NCBI RefSeq assembly: GCF_014287795.1
Contig: NZ_JACOON010000001.1
Span: forward strand, 434,001-498,000
DNA length: 64,000 bases
Source of the DNA: Christensenella tenuis
Lineage (GTDB): Bacteria > Bacillota > Clostridia > Christensenellales > Christensenellaceae
Direction: 5' to 3'
Shown here: one piece after another, positions 1-8,807 of the stretch
Position numbering within the stretch: position 1 is the stretch's first letter
Layout of the letters: every line of letters starts with the position of its first letter
Program-made: the position numbers and the translations under genes
The notes under the pieces: generated by a model
The model's input: the letters and a program-made list of their open reading frames with translations, nothing else
What the model was told of the DNA's origin: nothing
Databases searched by the model: none

Positions 1-978
1 TTGGTACCCAATAAGCAGGCGCGGCAAAACACCAATCCGCTTGGCGCATTGTTTGGCGCTCCGCAAATCGAAGCTGCACCCGCTGAAAGTGATGAAGAGA
101 AACAGAAGCGTATGTCCCGCAGAGACGAGATTCGTGCAAACCTGCGTGCCGGGAAGCTCGATAGCCTAGTGATCGAAATCGAAGTGGAAGTAAATCAGGG
201 TATGGGAATGGAAATTCCCGGTATGGGCGGCGAAAGCATGGGCGACCTGCTTTCCGGAATCCTTCCTCCAAAAAAGAAGAAGCGGAAAGTGAACCTTGTG
301 GAGGCCAAAAAGATCCTGGAACAGGAAGAAGCAGAAAAGCTGATCGACATGGACGAAGTCACGCAAACTGCCATTGAACGTGCGGAACAGGATGGTATTA
401 TCTTTTTGGATGAAATTGATAAAGTAGCCGGAAAAGGAGCAGGCAATGGCCCCGATGTATCGCGCGAAGGTGTTCAAAGGGATATTTTACCTATCGTAGA
501 AGGAAGTACAGTTGTTACTAAGTATGGCCCGGTCAAAACGGATTATATGTTGTTTATTGCTGCCGGCGCGTTCCATGTGGCGAAAATTTCTGACCTGATC
601 CCCGAGCTTCAGGGCCGCTTTCCCATCAAGGTGGAGCTTGAAAATCTGACGAAAAAGGAATTTGAACAGATTCTGACCCAGCCTAAAAATGCAATTACCA
701 AGCAATATGAAGCGCTTCTTGCAGCAGACGGCGTTAACCTGAAATTTACTGCCGATGCGCTCAAAAAGATTGCGGAATTTGCACAGGTCGTCAATGAAAG
801 TACAGAAAATATCGGTGCACGCAGATTGCATACCATTCTGGAAAATCTACTGGATGACATTTCATTCAACGCGAGTGGAATTGAGCCTGCGGTCGATGTT
901 GTAATTGACGGAAATTACGTTACCGAGCATTTAAAAAATGAAGAGCAGTATACAAACCTGCAAAAATTCATTCTGTAA
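1..978 (+). CDS. hslU: ATP-dependent protease ATPase subunit HslU (ClpY), 5'-truncated by window edge
   Basis: HslU is the AAA+ unfoldase that feeds substrates to the HslV peptidase in the cytoplasm. The 325 visible residues cover the intermediate (I) domain, with a Met/Gly-rich stretch around residues 65-90 and a Lys-rich run near residue 92. They also cover the Walker B strand IIFLDEIDK (about residues 134-142), the arginine-finger region ELQGRFPI and the sensor-2 motif IGARRLHTILENLLDD. The usual family length is about 450-460 residues and the Walker A motif is absent, so roughly the first 130 residues lie upstream of base 1. The TTG at base 1 is therefore an internal Leu codon, not a start. 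HslV should be encoded just upstream. The product ends 103 bases before the RNase J gene. Confidence 0.95.
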   Translation: MVPNKQARQNTNPLGALFGAPQIEAAPAESDEEKQKRMSRRDEIRANLRAGKLDSLVIEIEVEVNQGMGMEIPGMGGESMGDLLSGILPPKKKKRKVNLVEAKKILEQEEAEKLIDMDEVTQTAIERAEQDGIIFLDEIDKVAGKGAGNGPDVSREGVQRDILPIVEGSTVVTKYGPVKTDYMLFIAAGAFHVAKISDLIPELQGRFPIKVELENLTKKEFEQILTQPKNAITKQYEALLAADGVNLKFTADALKKIAEFAQVVNESTENIGARRLHTILENLLDDISFNASGIEPAVDVVIDGNYVTEHLKNEEQYTNLQKFIL

Positions 979-998
979 ATGCGTATGTGGCGCATTTA

Positions 999-1007
999 TG
1001 GTATAAT
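999..1007 (+). promoter_or_regulatory. Extended -10 promoter candidate for rnj
   Basis: A TG-G-TATAAT extended -10 element lies in the hslU-rnj gap. No good -35 is seen 17 bases upstream. A 7-bp hairpin (AAATGCG/CGCATTT, 977-997) precedes it without a following T-run, so it is not a convincing hslU terminator. Confidence 0.45.
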
Positions 1008-1080
1008 AAAATAATAAAAAAGCACCTCAGGTAGAAAAGAGAGAAAAAGGATTTTGGATAATAATAGGACAAGAAATAAA

Positions 1081-2775
1081 ATGCCGCGGCAAAAAGCGCA
1101 GCAGAAGACGCATACCCCGGCACCGTCGATCAAGATTATACCCCTTGGGGGAATTGGGGAAATCGGCAAGAATATGACGGTAATCGAATTTGAAAATGAT
1201 ATCATCGTAATTGACGCGGGGATGATGTTTCCGCGGGAAGAAATGCTGGGAGTGGACTACGTCATTGCGGATACGGCATATCTTCAGAAAAACGCACAGA
1301 AAATCAAAGGCATCTTCTTTACGCATGGACATGAGGATCATATCGGCGGCGTGCCGTATGTCCTGCAGGCGTTAAAGAATGTACCGCTTTATGGCTCTAC
1401 ACTCACAATGGCTCTTATTGAGGCTAAACTCACGGAACATCCTGGCGTCGAGCCGGAAATCCATGTTGTGAAAAATGGCGATAAAATTAAAGCCGGCGTA
1501 TTTACTATTGAATACATCCATGTCAGTCATTCCATTGACGATGCAATGGCGCTCGCAATCACTACACCTATTGGCACAATTCTCCATACCGGCGATTTTA
1601 AAATTGATCTTACGCCTGCATGCGGAGAAGTGATGGAACTTTCACGTTTTGCGGAATTAGGCAAGAAGGGTGTGCTCGCCCTGATGTCTGACAGTACGAA
1701 TGCTGAGCGGCCCGGCTTTACCATGTCGGAAAGCCAGGTTGGTGAAACGTTCGTCAATTACTTCCGGCAGGCGAAGGGGCGGATTGTGGTAGCTTCCTTT
1801 GCCTCGAATGTTCACAGGATTCAACAGGTAATCGATGTTGCCCGCATTTTTAACCGGAAGATCTGTCTTTCCGGGCGGAGCATGATCAAGATTGTAAATG
1901 TTACACGGGAGCTGGGATACCTGAATGTTGATGACGATATGCTGGTCAGCTTTGACGAATTAAAAAAGCTGCGGGATAATCAGGTGGTAATCCTTACAAC
2001 GGGAAGCCAGGGTGAAACTATGTCCGGCCTTGTGCGCATGGCCACGGGCCAACATGCAAAGCTCAGCGTAAAGGAAGGCGACCTCGTGATCATTTCAGCT
2101 TCGCCAATTCCGGGTAATGAACGTTATGTATCGGATGTAATCAATATGCTTTACCGAAAAGGGGCAAGTGTAATCAACGATTCGGTGGATATGGTTCACG
2201 TTTCCGGCCATGCCTGTGAAGAAGAATTGAAATTGATGCTTTCCCTTGTGAAGCCTAAATTCTTTATTCCGGTGCACGGAGAATACAGGCATCTGTATAA
2301 GCATGCCGCACTTGCGGAAAAAATGGGAATTAAGAAGAAAAATATTTTTATTCCTGAAATTGGTTCGGTCATCGAGTTAAACCGCAAAGTAGGCGTGCAA
2401 AAAGATACTGTACAGTCAGGCAGCGTGCTTATTGACGGGCTTGGTGTGGGCGATGTAGGAAATGTAGTCCTGCGTGACAGGAAACAGCTTTCGTCCGACG
2501 GCCTGTTTATCATCGTCGTAACGACCTCAAGCGAGACGGGTGAACTTCTTTCTACACCCGATATCGTTTCACGCGGCTTTGTCTACATGAAAGAATCGGA
2601 AGACCTTTTGGATCATGCGCGTGACCTTGTTGTCAATATTATCGATCATTGCAATGCAAGCGGCCTTTCCGACTGGTCAACGTTGAAAAGTTCCATAAAG
2701 AAAGAAATTTCGAATTATTTATATGACATGACGCAGCGGAGCCCGATGATCCTGCCGATTATTATAGAAGTATGA
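1081..2775 (+). CDS. rnj: Ribonuclease J
   Basis: RNase J is a metallo-beta-lactamase/beta-CASP ribonuclease with endo- and 5'-3' exonuclease activity, central to mRNA decay and rRNA maturation in Firmicutes. The metal-binding motif THGHEDHIGG (residues 81-90 from this start) and later motif HTGDFKID are present. The beta-CASP region with TTGSQGE and SGHA follows, then a C-terminal domain ending in PIIIEV. The length of 564 residues fits the family (about 550-560). The start is uncertain: the ATG at 1081 has AGGA 11 bases upstream. The in-frame TTG at 1054 (573 residues) has AAAGG only 3 bases upstream. Only one RNase J is visible here; Bacillus carries two, J1 and J2. Confidence 0.93.
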   Translation: MPRQKAQQKTHTPAPSIKIIPLGGIGEIGKNMTVIEFENDIIVIDAGMMFPREEMLGVDYVIADTAYLQKNAQKIKGIFFTHGHEDHIGGVPYVLQALKNVPLYGSTLTMALIEAKLTEHPGVEPEIHVVKNGDKIKAGVFTIEYIHVSHSIDDAMALAITTPIGTILHTGDFKIDLTPACGEVMELSRFAELGKKGVLALMSDSTNAERPGFTMSESQVGETFVNYFRQAKGRIVVASFASNVHRIQQVIDVARIFNRKICLSGRSMIKIVNVTRELGYLNVDDDMLVSFDELKKLRDNQVVILTTGSQGETMSGLVRMATGQHAKLSVKEGDLVIISASPIPGNERYVSDVINMLYRKGASVINDSVDMVHVSGHACEEELKLMLSLVKPKFFIPVHGEYRHLYKHAALAEKMGIKKKNIFIPEIGSVIELNRKVGVQKDTVQSGSVLIDGLGVGDVGNVVLRDRKQLSSDGLFIIVVTTSSETGELLSTPDIVSRGFVYMKESEDLLDHARDLVVNIIDHCNASGLSDWSTLKSSIKKEISNYLYDMTQRSPMILPIIIEV

Positions 2776-2794
2776 GGGAGGAACCATCAAGGAT

Positions 2795-3145
2795 ATGAAT
2801 GTATATGATAAAGCAAACGAGCTCGCTTCATTGATCAAACAAAGCGACGAATATAAAGCTTACGACAAAATCAAGGATGAAGTCTACGAAGACGAGCAAA
2901 ACAAACGTATGATTAAAGATTATAAAAAGCTTCAGTTTGAGGCACAGGCCGCTTATCTGACAGGGCAGGAGCCTGCGCCTGAACTGCTGGAAAAAATTCA
3001 AAAGATGGGAGAAGTCCTTCAATTTAATCCTAAAATTACTGAATTTTTTTCCGCAGAGTATAAATTCAATACGCTGGTATCGGATGTATATAAAATTATT
3101 GGCGAGGCCTGCGATGTTGGAGCAAATATGTTTGATGAAGACTAA
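2795..3145 (+). CDS. YlbF/YmcA family protein
   Basis: This 116-residue, highly charged, helix-rich protein belongs to the YlbF/YmcA family (Com_YlbF). In Bacillus, YlbF, YmcA and YaaT form an Fe-S complex that modulates RNase Y and affects competence, sporulation and biofilm formation. Visible family features are the N-terminal ANELASLIKQSDEYKAY segment and the central QLFQ-like region KKLQFEAQAAYLTGQEP. The C-terminal segment is EFFSAEYKFNTLVSDVYKII. It follows rnj by 19 bases behind GGGAGG, so it is probably co-transcribed with it. That position suits a role in RNA decay, although the functional link here is inferred. Confidence 0.8.
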   Translation: MNVYDKANELASLIKQSDEYKAYDKIKDEVYEDEQNKRMIKDYKKLQFEAQAAYLTGQEPAPELLEKIQKMGEVLQFNPKITEFFSAEYKFNTLVSDVYKIIGEACDVGANMFDED

Positions 3146-3163
3146 TCTGTAGGAGTAAAGCTC

Positions 3164-4429
3164 TTGGCAAAGAAACTGGAAAATCCGTATGCGGACAGAA
3201 ATATCGGGCTTGATTCGCCTGAATTTTTGTCAAATGGAAAAAAACCGAAGAAAAAACCATCTGTTAAATCAACATGGAGCAAGTTGCGGCCATTGCTGAC
3301 TTTTGTGATTAGTCTTGTCATCGTGCTCTTGCTTGTATTTGGCGTATTTCATTATGTGAAGGAGCATTACTTCGATCCGGTTGATGTTAACGATTCCGCC
3401 GTAGTAGAAGTGAAGATCCCAAAGAGTTCTTCCCTCAGTACAATTGCAGATATCCTCTACGAAAACAATCTGATTCGTAACAAGCAGGTATTTAAACTTT
3501 ACGTAGATTTTTCGGATATGGCATCGAAATTGAAGGCGGGAACTTATGAGCTTTCCCGGGATATGTCGTTTGACGATATTATTTATACCCTGCAGGAAGG
3601 GAATGTTGCAGCCGATGTAATAGACGTCCAGTTTATCGAAGGACGTACGGCAGAGGAATATGGCCAGAAGTTAGTTGACAATTACGGCATTCTGAAAAAC
3701 ACAGTCCATTATACGGAACTGATTACAACCGGCGGTGATTTTGTGAATGAATTTACATTCCTTGCTGAAGCTAAGGCCAAGAATGATGCAAAGCCCGCGG
3801 ATCAACGCCGAAAGTATCTTCTGGAAGGATATCTGTTTCCAGATAAATATCAGTACTATACCGATGCCAGCGAAGAGGATATTATCAGAAAACAGCTGGA
3901 GCAGTTTGATAAAATTTTTACGGACGAGTATTGGGCGCGGGCTCAGGAGTTGAATATGGATATCGACGATGTGGTTACTCTGGCTTCCATCATTGAAAGG
4001 GAAGCTTCAAATGTCGAAGATTTCCCTAAAGTTTCGGCAGTCTTCCATAACCGGCTGAATTCCGAAGAATACGGATATCTTGATTCCGATGCAACGCAGG
4101 CTTATGCACTGGGAATAAAGAACCGCTATAATTTAACTGGAGAAGAGAAAAATACGCCTACGGCATACAATACGTTCTGGAATAATGCCGGGTATCCCGG
4201 TTTGCCTGCCGGCCCCATCAGCAATCCTGGGGAAGCAGCCATCAAAGCGGCGCTGTATCCGGATGAAGAAATGATGCAGGAAGGCGAAGAATACTATTAT
4301 TTCGTTGCGACTGACCCGGAAACCGGCGAAATCAAGTATAGCCAAACCCTTGAGGAACACGATGCAGCCGTTTTGGAATGGCAGGATGAATGGGCCAAGG
4401 CTGATGCAAAGGCGGCAGGTGAACAATGA
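3164..4429 (+). CDS. mltG: Endolytic murein transglycosylase MltG (YceG family)
   Basis: MltG is a membrane-anchored lytic transglycosylase that cleaves nascent glycan strands and is thought to set glycan chain length. The 421-residue protein has a Lys-rich cytoplasmic N-terminus and a single membrane segment at about residues 43-63 (LLTFVISLVIVLLLVFGVF). A LysM-like region follows, then the YceG catalytic domain with the catalytic Glu in LASIIEREA. The motif NTYxxxGLPPGPI appears here as NTFWNNAGYPGLPAGPI. Translation starts at TTG with AGGAG 8 bases upstream. Its stop overlaps the start of the U32 gene by 4 nt (ATGA), the same mltG-U32 order as yrrL-yrrN/yrrO of Bacillus. Confidence 0.93.
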   Translation: MAKKLENPYADRNIGLDSPEFLSNGKKPKKKPSVKSTWSKLRPLLTFVISLVIVLLLVFGVFHYVKEHYFDPVDVNDSAVVEVKIPKSSSLSTIADILYENNLIRNKQVFKLYVDFSDMASKLKAGTYELSRDMSFDDIIYTLQEGNVAADVIDVQFIEGRTAEEYGQKLVDNYGILKNTVHYTELITTGGDFVNEFTFLAEAKAKNDAKPADQRRKYLLEGYLFPDKYQYYTDASEEDIIRKQLEQFDKIFTDEYWARAQELNMDIDDVVTLASIIEREASNVEDFPKVSAVFHNRLNSEEYGYLDSDATQAYALGIKNRYNLTGEEKNTPTAYNTFWNNAGYPGLPAGPISNPGEAAIKAALYPDEEMMQEGEEYYYFVATDPETGEIKYSQTLEEHDAAVLEWQDEWAKADAKAAGEQ

Positions 4430-5658
4430 TCGAATTGCTCGCCCCCGCCGGGAACTTAGAGACCCTTGAAACTGCTCTTTATTTTGGCGCGGATGCCGTT
4501 TATATGGCCGGAAAACAATATGGTCTGCGCGCGTTCGCGGATAATTTCACAGAAGACGGCCTCGCACAAGCGGCAAGCATGACGCATGCCCGGGGTAAAA
4601 AATTATATATTACCGTAAATTCGGTATTGTGGAACCATGATTTATCCGGGCTTGAAGTATATCTGCGCTATCTTAGTGAAATTTGTGTTGATGGCGTGAT
4701 TGTAACTGATCCAGCTGTTTTACAAATCATTAGCCGCTCTGCAATTCCGCTTTCCGTGCATATGAGTACGCAGGCAAATATAACCAATTATTTGTCTGCT
4801 TCTTTTTGGCATAAGTGCGGTGCGGACCGTATTGTTTTATCCCGTGAGGTTTCACTTGCAGAAATTTCGGAAATACGAAAAAACACGCCAGATACTCTGG
4901 AATTGGAGGCGTTTGTCCATGGTTCAATGTGCATTGCCCATTCCGGCCGCTGCCTCTTAAGTTCCGTACTTACCGGACGGAGCGGCAACCGGGGGGCATG
5001 CGCCCAGCCCTGCCGCTGGGAATATCATCTGTACGAAAAAGGATATGAAGGCCAATATTTCCCTGTTTTTGAGGATGACCGGGGGACCTATATCATGAAT
5101 TCGCGCGATCTGATGATGATTGAGCATATTCCGCTTCTGGCAGAATCCGGAGTTACGAGTTTCAAAATCGAAGGACGCATGAAATCAGCGTACTATGTTG
5201 CCTCTGTCGTGCATGCATACAGGCGTGCGATCGATGCATACGAGAGCGATCCGCAGGGCTATTATTTTGATAAAAGCCTAAAAGAAGAACTTGTGAAATC
5301 GGCATCACGCGGCTTTACGACAGGTTTTTACTTTGGCAATCCACATGAAAAGGGGCAGGATACCGCGCGTACTCTTGATCCACGGACATATACTTTCACA
5401 GGCAGGATTATTTCCGCACCAAGGAACGGTTGCATCGAGGTCGAGCAGCGCAATAAATTTTGCATTGGAGAAACACTTGAGGTTCTCTCTCCCAATCTTG
5501 AAAATGTATCTTTTGTTGTGGAAAGCATTTGCGATATGGAAGGAAACCGGCAGGAAAGTGCACCCCATCCCCAACAGCCTGTGAAGATCAACTGTCCATA
5601 TCCAGTGCAGCCGGGTGATTTGTTACGCAGGCATGACGAAAGAAGGGAAGTACTATGA
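4426..5658 (+). CDS. Peptidase U32 family protein, TrhP-like tRNA uridine hydroxylase
   Basis: U32 proteins were first named as collagenases, but YegQ/TrhP of E. coli and YrrN/YrrO of Bacillus act in prephenate-dependent 5-hydroxyuridine formation at the tRNA wobble position. The 410-residue protein starts with the typical ELLAPAGNLETLETALYFGADAVY-type TIM-barrel N-terminus. It carries the U32 signature around residues 163-178 (FVHGSMCIAHSGRCLLSS) followed by GNRGACAQPCRW, with the conserved cysteines intact. A C-terminal beta-barrel-like region is present. The 4-nt overlaps with mltG and with the next gene indicate coupled translation. The assignment to tRNA modification rests on family and gene order, not on direct proof. 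Confidence 0.85.
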   Translation: MIELLAPAGNLETLETALYFGADAVYMAGKQYGLRAFADNFTEDGLAQAASMTHARGKKLYITVNSVLWNHDLSGLEVYLRYLSEICVDGVIVTDPAVLQIISRSAIPLSVHMSTQANITNYLSASFWHKCGADRIVLSREVSLAEISEIRKNTPDTLELEAFVHGSMCIAHSGRCLLSSVLTGRSGNRGACAQPCRWEYHLYEKGYEGQYFPVFEDDRGTYIMNSRDLMMIEHIPLLAESGVTSFKIEGRMKSAYYVASVVHAYRRAIDAYESDPQGYYFDKSLKEELVKSASRGFTTGFYFGNPHEKGQDTARTLDPRTYTFTGRIISAPRNGCIEVEQRNKFCIGETLEVLSPNLENVSFVVESICDMEGNRQESAPHPQQPVKINCPYPVQPGDLLRRHDERREVL

Positions 5659-6503
5659 TCAGATTTGGTCCGGCAGGAAACTCTCAGGCTTTTTATGACG
5701 AAGGGCATAAGCATACATATGAAGCGCCTCTGTGGCTGTACGAACAAGGCTTGAATGCTTTTGAATACTCTTTTGGCAGGGGAGTAAAACTCAAAGAAGA
5801 AACCGCATCCAAAATCAGGGAACAGGCGGATAAATATGGGATTGCCATGAGTGTGCATGCACCTTATTATATCAATCTGGCAAACAGCGCCCCCGAAAAA
5901 TTCGAAAAAAATCTTGCCTATTTCCGTGAAACAACGGCAGCAGCGGGATTTTTGGGGGCAAGGCGAATCGTATTTCATCCCGGTTCTTGTGCAAAGATGG
6001 ACCGCCGGCTTGCGTTTGAAAACGTATGCGAAAATTTAAAAAGAATCCTTTCTATCCTCCGCAGCGAGGGGTATGATAATTTTATCTACTGTGCAGAAAC
6101 AATGGGTAAATTAGGCCAGATTGCCGATCTTGATGAGGTCGGCATTATGGCGCAGCTGGACGACTGCATCTATCCGGCCATTGATTTTGGGCACCTCAAT
6201 GCGCGAACGCTTGGCGGAATCAAAACGCAGGAGGATTATGTCGCTATTTTAAAAAAACTCAGAAACAGCGCTGGAGAAGAAAAAACAAATAAAATGCACG
6301 TTCATTTCTCCCATATCCAATATACGGATAAGGGAGAAAAAATGCATCTGACTTTTGAGGATAAAATATGGGGGCCGTTCTTTGAGCCGTTGGCAAAGCT
6401 TCTGAAGGCTAACGGCCGGATGGAACCCGTTATTATCTGCGAGTCAAGCGGAACCCAGGCAAAAGACGCAATAGAAATGAAACGAATGTATGAGGAAGCA
6501 TAG
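5655..6503 (+). CDS. Endonuclease IV-like TIM-barrel protein (AP_endonuc_2)
   Basis: This 282-residue protein resembles Nfo, the zinc-dependent AP endonuclease of base-excision repair. Matching metal-site motifs are VHAPYYINLAN (His), IVFHPGS (His), YCAETMG (Glu), AIDFGHLNA (Asp and His), VHFSHI (His) and ICESSG (Glu). The Nfo segment that usually carries Asp-x-His after the last strand reads KGEKMHL here, so the active site is not a perfect copy. It could be a true deoxyribonuclease IV or a related enzyme. It overlaps the U32 gene by 4 nt and is followed after 2 bases by a peptidase gene, so it belongs to the same operon. Confidence 0.75.
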   Translation: MIRFGPAGNSQAFYDEGHKHTYEAPLWLYEQGLNAFEYSFGRGVKLKEETASKIREQADKYGIAMSVHAPYYINLANSAPEKFEKNLAYFRETTAAAGFLGARRIVFHPGSCAKMDRRLAFENVCENLKRILSILRSEGYDNFIYCAETMGKLGQIADLDEVGIMAQLDDCIYPAIDFGHLNARTLGGIKTQEDYVAILKKLRNSAGEEKTNKMHVHFSHIQYTDKGEKMHLTFEDKIWGPFFEPLAKLLKANGRMEPVIICESSGTQAKDAIEMKRMYEEA

Positions 6504-6505
6504 TT

Positions 6506-7561
6506 ATGAATAAAAACGTGATCAACGCAATCAGAAACATAGGAAAAGCGGATGCATATCTCCTTTCGTCCGTGCAAAATGTGGCTTACGCAACCAATTT
6601 TTCCGGGGACTGTTCACAGCTCCTGGTTACGGCAAACGGTGCATACTTTTTTACGGATTTTCGCTATGTGGAACAAGCGCGTATTGAAGTGCAGAATGCA
6701 GAAGTGGTTATGACCGGCGGAGGCGACAGGCTTTCCAAAATCAACGGCTTTCTTTCGGAAAATGCCATCCACAGTTTGGGCATCGAGAAGGACGACGTGA
6801 CTGTTAAAGTATTTGAAGGCTATCAGGGAACGTTCGAGCCTTACTATAGTTATATCGATGTTGCAGAAGACCTTTTGGCGCTGCGTATGGTGAAGACGGA
6901 AGAAGAACTGGTTAAAATCAAAAAGGCGGCGAGGGCAAATGAAGTAGCCTTAAATGAACTTCTTCCATTCATCAAGCCTGGCGTAAGCGAGCTTGACATT
7001 CGGGCAGAGCTGGAATACCGCATGCAGCGGCAGGGGATGGATCTGGCATTTCCAACCATTGTAGCGGCAGGTCTTAATTCGGCTTTGCCCCACGCAACCC
7101 CATCTGCTTATAAATTATGCGAAGGCGACCTTCTGACGATTGATTTTGGATGTCGGTATCAGGGATATTGTTCTGATATGACACGTACTTTCGGCATCGG
7201 AAATATTGACGGGCAGCGAAAAAAAATATATGATATAGTTAAGCATGCTCAGGAGAGCGCGGCTGCAGCCGCTGTTCCCGGCGCTGACACGCTTACGGTG
7301 GATGCCGTTGCGCGTGACATCATTGCAGAAAACGGCTATGGCGAATATTATGATCATGGAACCGGGCATGGAGTAGGACGCTTTATTCATGAGCTTCCCG
7401 TCCTAAATCCGCGGGCTTCCTCGCTTCTTGGGGAGAACATGGTTTATACGGTAGAACCGGGCATTTATGTTCCCGGTATAGGCGGCGTACGAATCGAAGA
7501 TATGCATATTGGCGGCTTGGGCAGTGTTTATACGTTTTCAAAAGAATTAATTTTGTTATAA
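6506..7561 (+). CDS. Xaa-Pro aminopeptidase (M24B family)
   Basis: The product is a cytoplasmic dinuclear metallopeptidase that removes N-terminal residues preceding proline. The 351 residues comprise a creatinase-like N-terminal domain (1-125) and the pita-bread catalytic domain. The five metal ligands are visible: two Asp in LTIDFGCRYQGYCSDMTRTF, His in HGTGHGVGRFIHE, Glu in TVEPGIYVPG and Glu in VRIED. The start ATG has GAGGAAG upstream. The M24B gene directly before efp is a classical Firmicutes arrangement (as in yqhT-efp of Bacillus), and efp begins 19 bases downstream. Confidence 0.92.
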   Translation: MNKNVINAIRNIGKADAYLLSSVQNVAYATNFSGDCSQLLVTANGAYFFTDFRYVEQARIEVQNAEVVMTGGGDRLSKINGFLSENAIHSLGIEKDDVTVKVFEGYQGTFEPYYSYIDVAEDLLALRMVKTEEELVKIKKAARANEVALNELLPFIKPGVSELDIRAELEYRMQRQGMDLAFPTIVAAGLNSALPHATPSAYKLCEGDLLTIDFGCRYQGYCSDMTRTFGIGNIDGQRKKIYDIVKHAQESAAAAAVPGADTLTVDAVARDIIAENGYGEYYDHGTGHGVGRFIHELPVLNPRASSLLGENMVYTVEPGIYVPGIGGVRIEDMHIGGLGSVYTFSKELILL

Positions 7562-7579
7562 AACAGGAGGTATGGTTGT

Positions 7580-8137
7580 ATGGTTTCAGCCGGAGAATTC
7601 AGAAAAGGCATGACAGTAGAAATAGACGGACAGGTGTGGGTTATCGTTGATTTCCAGCATGTGAAGCCGGGGAAAGGCGCGGCATTTGTGCGCACAAAGA
7701 TTAAAAATGTGGTGAGTGGAAATGTTCTGGAACGTACGTTTAATCCTACGGAAAAGTTCCCTAAGGCACATATTGACCGAAAAGAAATGCAATACCTGTA
7801 TTCAGATGGTGAACTTTATTACTTTATGGATACCGAGACTTACGAGCAGCTTCCTTTGAATCATGATAAGGTAGAAGATGCACTTCCTTATATCACAGAA
7901 AATATGAATGTAACGATCAAATTTTTCAAAGGTGAAGCGTTTTCCGTTGAACCTCCGAATTTTGTTGAACTTACCATCACAGAAACCGAGCCTGGCTTTA
8001 AAGGCGATACGGCAACTGCCGGAAATAAGCCTGCCATTATGGAAACAGGCGCAAAGATTATGGTTCCTCTCTTCATTGACACAGGCGATAAAATCCGTAT
8101 CGACACCAGAACAGGGGAGTATATGGAGCGCGTATAA
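7580..8137 (+). CDS. efp: Elongation factor P
   Basis: EF-P binds between the P and E sites of the ribosome and relieves stalling at polyproline stretches. The 185-residue length is standard, with an N-terminal KOW-like domain and two OB-fold domains. The loop that is post-translationally modified in many bacteria reads HVKPGKGAAF, with Lys32 at the tip as in Bacillus rather than Arg. The family signature IMETGAKIMVPLFIDTGDKI is present near the C-terminus. An AGGAGG ribosome binding site precedes the ATG. It is co-directional with the M24B gene and probably shares its transcript. Confidence 0.97.
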   Translation: MVSAGEFRKGMTVEIDGQVWVIVDFQHVKPGKGAAFVRTKIKNVVSGNVLERTFNPTEKFPKAHIDRKEMQYLYSDGELYYFMDTETYEQLPLNHDKVEDALPYITENMNVTIKFFKGEAFSVEPPNFVELTITETEPGFKGDTATAGNKPAIMETGAKIMVPLFIDTGDKIRIDTRTGEYMERV

Positions 8138-8221
8138 AGCATCCTGTCACAAATATGTTTTTTCATGAAATATTTGGGGTATAAATGCTTTATATAAAAA
8201 TGAATCGGAGGCGATTTGATT

Positions 8222-8674
8222 ATGGCAGATACAAAACTGAGTACGCAGGATACAAATGCAGTCAAAAAGGAAAGCAATGGTACGATTACTTTTGCAAATG
8301 AGGTGATTGCGACAATTGCAGGACTCGCAGCGGTCGATATTCCCGGTGTTGCGGGTATGAGCGGTGGTTTCGTGGATGGTTTTACAGAACTGCTCGGACG
8401 GAAAAATCTTTCCAAGGGAATCAAAGTTGAGGTTGGTACGGAAGAAGTAGCGGTTGATATTGCAATCGTCGTAGAATACGGTACTCCTGTTCCTGAAATT
8501 GCTCAGAATATCCAAATGGCGGTTATGAAGGCGATTGAGACCATGACTGGACTTAAGGTTGTGGAAGTGAACCTGAATGTTCAGGGGATCAAATTCAAGG
8601 AACAGAACGCAACTGTGCGTAAGGAAAAAGAACCTAAGGAAGAGAAACCGGAAAAAGCGCCCAGAGTAAAATAA
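8222..8674 (+). CDS. Asp23/Gls24 family envelope stress response protein
   Basis: Asp23 family proteins accumulate at the membrane of Gram-positive cells and are linked to alkaline/cell-envelope stress. The 150 residues contain the core GTITFANEVIATIAGLAAVDIPGVAGM and VDIAIVVEYGTPVPEIAQNIQ regions as family hallmarks, plus a Lys/Glu-rich tail (about residues 130-150). The ATG at 8222 is preferred over the TTG at 8216 because GGAGG ends 10 bases before it and only 4 bases before the TTG. AmaP and DUF2273 genes follow, giving the standard set in which AmaP anchors Asp23 to the membrane. Confidence 0.9.
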   Translation: MADTKLSTQDTNAVKKESNGTITFANEVIATIAGLAAVDIPGVAGMSGGFVDGFTELLGRKNLSKGIKVEVGTEEVAVDIAIVVEYGTPVPEIAQNIQMAVMKAIETMTGLKVVEVNLNVQGIKFKEQNATVRKEKEPKEEKPEKAPRVK

Positions 8675-8730
8675 AATGCAAGCCCGCGGCAGCAGCGGAC
8701 AGGTTCTGTGCTTGTTGAAGCATAAAATCT

Positions 8731-8760
8731 ATATACCCGGTCTTTACAGGCCGGGTATAT
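8731..8760 (+). other. Intercistronic stem-loop between asp23-like gene and amaP
   Basis: A perfect 10-bp stem (ATATACCCGG/CCGGGTATAT) with a 10-base loop lies in the 133-base gap. No T-run follows, so it is more likely an mRNA-processing or stabilising element, or a weak attenuator, than a full terminator. Confidence 0.5.
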
Positions 8761-8807
8761 TCAGTAAAAGTCTTTGTTCGGGCGAATATCATTTGGAGGA
8801 AAAACAT

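Noticed and set aside
1..3. TTG at base 1 as the start of hslU
   Set aside because: The protein would lack the Walker A motif and first ~130 residues; the frame is open at the window edge, so the gene is truncated by the window.
265..300. Lys-rich run in HslU (PPKKKKRKV) that looks like a nuclear localisation signal
   Set aside because: It is in the variable I-domain of a bacterial protease subunit, and similar basic runs occur in HslU homologues. The likeness is chance.
1054..1080. TTG at 1054 as the start of rnj
   Set aside because: The purine-rich site is only 3 bases upstream, too close for efficient use. The ATG at 1081 is preferred, but the choice is not firm.
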